64,000 nucleotides of DNA from Rhizobium binae (GTDB taxonomy: Bacteria > Pseudomonadota > Alphaproteobacteria > Rhizobiales > Rhizobiaceae), in NCBI RefSeq assembly GCF_017357225.1, contig NZ_CP071604.1, positions 2,111,001 to 2,175,000 of the forward strand, in the 5' to 3' direction. Below, piece by piece: positions 61,253 through 64,000 of the stretch (within the stretch, counting starts at the first letter, position 1; each line of letters opens with the position of its first letter). Both the position numbers and the translations under genes were made by a program. A model generated the notes under the pieces. It did no database searches. It was given only the letters and a program-made list of their open reading frames with translations, and had not been told where the DNA came from.

Positions 61253-61282
61253 GAGACCCCCAAGAGTTGGCGCGGGATCGAT

Positions 61283-61612
61283 ATTCCTCTGAATCGAAAG
61301 GATTTCCAAGGGCTGCAGAACAGATCCGAGTTTGGTGATCTGTCCAAAGCCATCATCCTGGTTGCGAATACCGAACGGTTCGACAGGAAACATCTTTGGA
61401 AGTTACTCGATAGGGATGTGGCGGGGAGCACATGGGTCGACATACCCAAGTACCTGTCCGTTCCTACGGCTAGGCCGCAACGCTTGAGCGTCATATCGTC
61501 AAGGCATATGGCCTTCGCGCAGATGCCCGACGGGGCGGCCGCAGACTTCATTCTCGGAACCAAACGCGTCCGCATCGACTTTGAGCCCGGAGTTATCTTG
61601 GAGGTCCCCTGA
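61283..61612 (+). pseudogene. 3' fragment of an unknown gene
   Basis: The frame up to TGA 61610-61612 reads AIILVANTERFDRKHLWKLL and FAQMPDGAAADFILGTKRVR, which looks like real protein, but no ATG/GTG/TTG start with a ribosome binding site is found before it. It probably lost its 5' part. The exact left limit is uncertain. Confidence 0.35.
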
Positions 61613-61782
61613 TGGACAGAACACCGAAAACGGCGATCCGCGGAATGATGCTGTACGTACTGGCTCTCCTCGTGTTGGGCATTTTGGCGGGCGCCCTGTA
61701 CACAATCTATGGCCATCCCGGAGATCCGTCCGAACCACCTGCCGCCGCGGCGATTCAACAAAAAGGTGCGGCTCCGCAGTAA
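61612..61782 (+). CDS. 56-residue membrane protein
   Basis: ATG 61612 overlaps the upstream TGA (TGATG), with GGAGG 7 bases before. It reads MDRTPKTAIRGMMLYVLALL and has one membrane helix, followed by a Pro/Ala-rich tail. No family is recognised. Confidence 0.6.
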   Translation: MDRTPKTAIRGMMLYVLALLVLGILAGALYTIYGHPGDPSEPPAAAAIQQKGAAPQ

Positions 61783-62132
61783 GACAGCTGGGGTAAATCG
61801 ACTGGCCCCTTCCGAGAACAAATGATGACCGGCAAGGCTTCTGCCGGATCCGGCGCGCGCACCCGGTCAGGTCGTGTTGAAAAGACTTCGTTGCACAGCA
61901 AAGGCCAGCAAGCGGGAACGAACATGGCTTTGGAAAGTAAGGCGGAAATTCTGTCGCAAGTCCTTCCCACCAGTAGAGAGCCTATATTTATAGGGGGAAC
62001 AACCTGCGACAGGGGAGAAGTTCTGCAAGCAGCATGCACAAAACAGGGGAGGAACCGGTAGGAGCAGGTCGGCCTAGAGCGCTGACGGGTCTGGGGCAAT
62101 CATCCTCTCGCTTGCCTCCTCGATCAGGTGCG
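61783..62132. other. 350-bp region without a gene
   Basis: The open frames (61822-62061 +, 61755-62099 -) lack ribosome binding sites and protein character. Nothing else was recognised. Confidence 0.45.
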
Positions 62133-62591
62133 CTAGAGAATTTCGAACACCTCATACTCAACGCCACCTGGACACCGGCCGCCTTTGGCGACGGCAACGA
62201 TCTGGTTGAGCCAGGCGTATTGCGGCGCCGCCGTCTCGAAATAGGGCGTTGTCCGCAGATAGTATTCTGAGGCGTCGACCGCTTCGCCGCGGCCGAGACG
62301 CATGTCGACTTCAGGCGAGGAGCGTCTGACGCCGCGATAGGTCATCAAGATCGAGGCGCCGTCGTCGGCCAGGAGCAGAAGTCTCACATCCTGCTGGAAA
62401 GTGCCGTCTGCTCGCCCGAGCAGGAGGTCGGAGCCGATCAGGGGCGATACTTGCCCTTTGAGGCGCTCACCCTGAAACGATCCGCCGGAGACGGCAAATA
62501 TGCGGCGGCTTCCGGCAGGCGTCTGCCCGAGCTCCACCGCCGGATGAAGGGTCATGAAGAGTGTGAACAAGTGCTGAGATTGCAGGGACAT
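62133..62591 (-). CDS. DUF3237 domain protein
   Basis: A 152-residue protein with LFTLFMTLHPAVELGQTPAG, GGSFQGERLKGQVSP, and FETAAPQYAWLN, all DUF3237 landmarks. It is divergent from the LysR gene with a 102-base gap and is its likely target. It is often near aromatic-compound genes; function unknown. Confidence 0.88.
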   Translation of the reverse strand: MSLQSQHLFTLFMTLHPAVELGQTPAGSRRIFAVSGGSFQGERLKGQVSPLIGSDLLLGRADGTFQQDVRLLLLADDGASILMTYRGVRRSSPEVDMRLGRGEAVDASEYYLRTTPYFETAAPQYAWLNQIVAVAKGGRCPGGVEYEVFEIL

Positions 62592-62693
62592 TTGACTTCA
62601 CCTATGGTTGACGCCAAATCCTATCTGCGTGCGCGCTGCCTTCAAAACGCGCTTTGCTTGTGAGCATCACAAGAAGAACTGATGAAGGAGACC

Positions 62694-63551
62694 ATGCGGC
62701 CGCCATTGGAGTCCTTGCGAATATTGGAAGCATGCGTGTCCGCCGGCAGCTTCGCCCGCGCGGCCGAACGCCTGTGCCTTACCCCTGCGGCCGTCAGTCT
62801 CCGCATCCGCACAATGGAGGCAGAACTCGGAAAGCGGCTCTTTCATCGAGCCGGACGCCGCGTTGTCCCGACGACTGACGCCGTTGTGCTGGCGGGTCGC
62901 GTTCGCCAGGCTCTGGATGGCATTGCCGCGGCACTCGATGAGTTTCAGGCTGCCAAGCCGCCGCTGCGCGTGACCGCACCTCCGACATTCGCGTCGCGCT
63001 GGCTCGCCCCTCGGCTGTCACGTTATCCCGCGGCAGCAATTTCGCCCATCGAGGTCGACGTCTCCGCCGATATTCGCGATCCGGCCGCTTTTGACGTCGC
63101 CATACGGACGGGTCGTGGCGGATGGGACGGGCTTGAGGAATATCGGCTCACGCCCGTTGAGGCAACGCCGATGCTGGCGCCCTCCCTGCTTGGAGCGCAG
63201 CGCCTGGAGACGCCGGACGCTCTGGCGGATTTCGAGCTTTTGCCGCATCCGGATTGGGATGCTTGGTTCAAGAGCGCCCAAGGCAGGGCGCCTCGGTCGC
63301 TGCGGTTTGCGTCGGTCGATTATCCCACGCATGAGCTGGACGCCAATGCCGCGGTGGCAGGTGCGGGCGTGGCGCTGTTGTCGCCGTCTCTGTTTCGGCC
63401 GCTTTTGGACAAGGGACTTCTCATCGCACCTTTTTCACAAGTGCTGACGGGACCGGCCTGGCATTTCGCCTTGATGCGTCTGGATGACACCCGCCTCGCA
63501 CCCAGGCGGCTCTGTGCGTGGCTTCGGCAGCGGGCGCAGGAACACGCTTGA
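62694..63551 (+). CDS. LysR-family transcriptional regulator
   Basis: ATG 62694 follows AAGGAGA. The 285-residue protein has the N-terminal HTH (ESLRILEACVSAGSFARAAE, LTPAAVSLRIRTMEAELGK) and the periplasmic-binding-protein-like effector domain (LRVTAPPTFASRWLAPRL), most like the GcvA/DsdC-type branch. It probably regulates the divergent DUF3237 gene and/or the downstream monooxygenase. Confidence 0.92.
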   Translation: MRPPLESLRILEACVSAGSFARAAERLCLTPAAVSLRIRTMEAELGKRLFHRAGRRVVPTTDAVVLAGRVRQALDGIAAALDEFQAAKPPLRVTAPPTFASRWLAPRLSRYPAAAISPIEVDVSADIRDPAAFDVAIRTGRGGWDGLEEYRLTPVEATPMLAPSLLGAQRLETPDALADFELLPHPDWDAWFKSAQGRAPRSLRFASVDYPTHELDANAAVAGAGVALLSPSLFRPLLDKGLLIAPFSQVLTGPAWHFALMRLDDTRLAPRRLCAWLRQRAQEHA

Positions 63552-63750
63552 TCGGGGGAAACTCTGTCCTAACTGCGTCGGGATGTTTGATCCCGCAATT
63601 TGACCTTTCTGCCAAAAGAACGCACGCCGCCAACGGCGCAGGGCGAGCCGGGATCGCGCACGCAATCGAATTGGCGCCCGGATGCGGTCGGGCCGAATCG
63701 GTCCGGCCCTCTGAGATGCTGCGCCCACTTCGAAACCGAGGAGTTCGCCG

Positions 63751-64000
63751 ATGAGAGAACATGCGGTCGTGATATCAGGCGGAGGGCCGACGGGGCTGAT
63801 GCTGGCGGGTGAACTGGCGCTGGCGGGTGTCGATGTCGCCATCGTCGAACGGCGCGAGAATCAGGAGATCGTCGGTTCGCGGGCCGGCGGTCTGAGTTCG
63901 CGTACGCTCGAGGTTCTCGACCAGCGCGGCATCGTCGAGCGGTTCCTGGCTGAGGGGCAGGTCGCCCAGGTGACCGGGTTTGCGGTCACGCGGCTTGACA
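63751..64000 (+). CDS. FAD-dependent aromatic monooxygenase, 5' part
   Basis: The gene begins at ATG 63751 behind GAGGAG and runs off the window. Visible: VVISGGGPTGLMLAGELALA, the FAD-binding GxGxxG, and SRAGGLSSRTLEVLDQRGI, typical of PheA/PgaE/rifampicin-type hydroxylases. The substrate is not determinable. Confidence 0.9.
   Translation, partial: MREHAVVISGGGPTGLMLAGELALAGVDVAIVERRENQEIVGSRAGGLSSRTLEVLDQRGIVERFLAEGQVAQVTGFAVTRLD

Noticed and set aside
60794..61282. 5' part of the long rightward frame opposite the deaminase
   Set aside because: It is the complement of the clear deaminase gene; only the stretch after it could be real.

Overview
The window looks like a Rhizobium-type alphaproteobacterial chromosome (order Hyphomicrobiales). 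It starts with the order cysG - DUF2849 - cysI - DUF934, followed by a UbiH-like hydroxylase, an AEC transporter and ccdA, which is familiar from fast-growing rhizobia. The GC-rich codon use and the Tyr/His/Arg-rich exported protein near 58.9 kb fit the same group. The organism call is made from recalled gene order, not from a database search.

Layout. (1) 1-6231: sulfur-assimilation operon and housekeeping membrane genes. (2) 6232-6307: tRNA-Lys(UUU), whose 3' half is the integration site for two elements in a row. (3) 6259-47791: a complete-looking temperate siphophage. Left to right it carries an excisionase-like HTH protein, a primase-polymerase/helicase with nearby repeats that may be an origin, HNH, P27-type TerS, TerL, HK97-type portal, protease and capsid, connectors, tail tube, tail chaperone with a likely -1 frameshift, tape measure, tail tip, a beta-helix tailspike and an O-acyltransferase. 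Then come the lysis genes (holin-like, SAR endolysin, nested spanins), a large FAD-oxidoreductase fusion, and an accessory region (Doc-type Fic toxin with an unusual partner, DUF2971, SNase, a duplicated tailspike end with a methyltransferase, an XRE repressor, unknown cargo). The tyrosine integrase lies at the right end. (4) 47743-58545: a second element of about 10.8 kb bounded by the same att core. It encodes its own integrase, AlpA-like HTH, TOTE-type primase, TerS-like protein, a terminase split into ATPase and nuclease ORFs, and scaffold-like coiled-coil proteins, but no capsid, portal, tail or lysis genes. This is the gene content of a phage satellite, and a possible helper sits directly beside it. 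(5) 58546-64000: chromosome again. It first holds decayed phage or satellite fragments and an odd repeat protein, then a nucleoside deaminase, a DUF3237/LysR divergent pair and the start of an FAD monooxygenase.

How it fits together. Both elements have an integrase gene adjacent to the right-hand att site and transcribed leftward, and each has its own set of arm-type repeats near its ends. The prophage offers structural, tail and lysis functions that the satellite lacks, while the satellite has its own replication and DNA-packaging genes. The insertions separate tRNA-Lys from a strong palindrome at 58578-58610 that was probably its original terminator. Helper-satellite dependence is an inference from gene content and co-location, not shown by the sequence.
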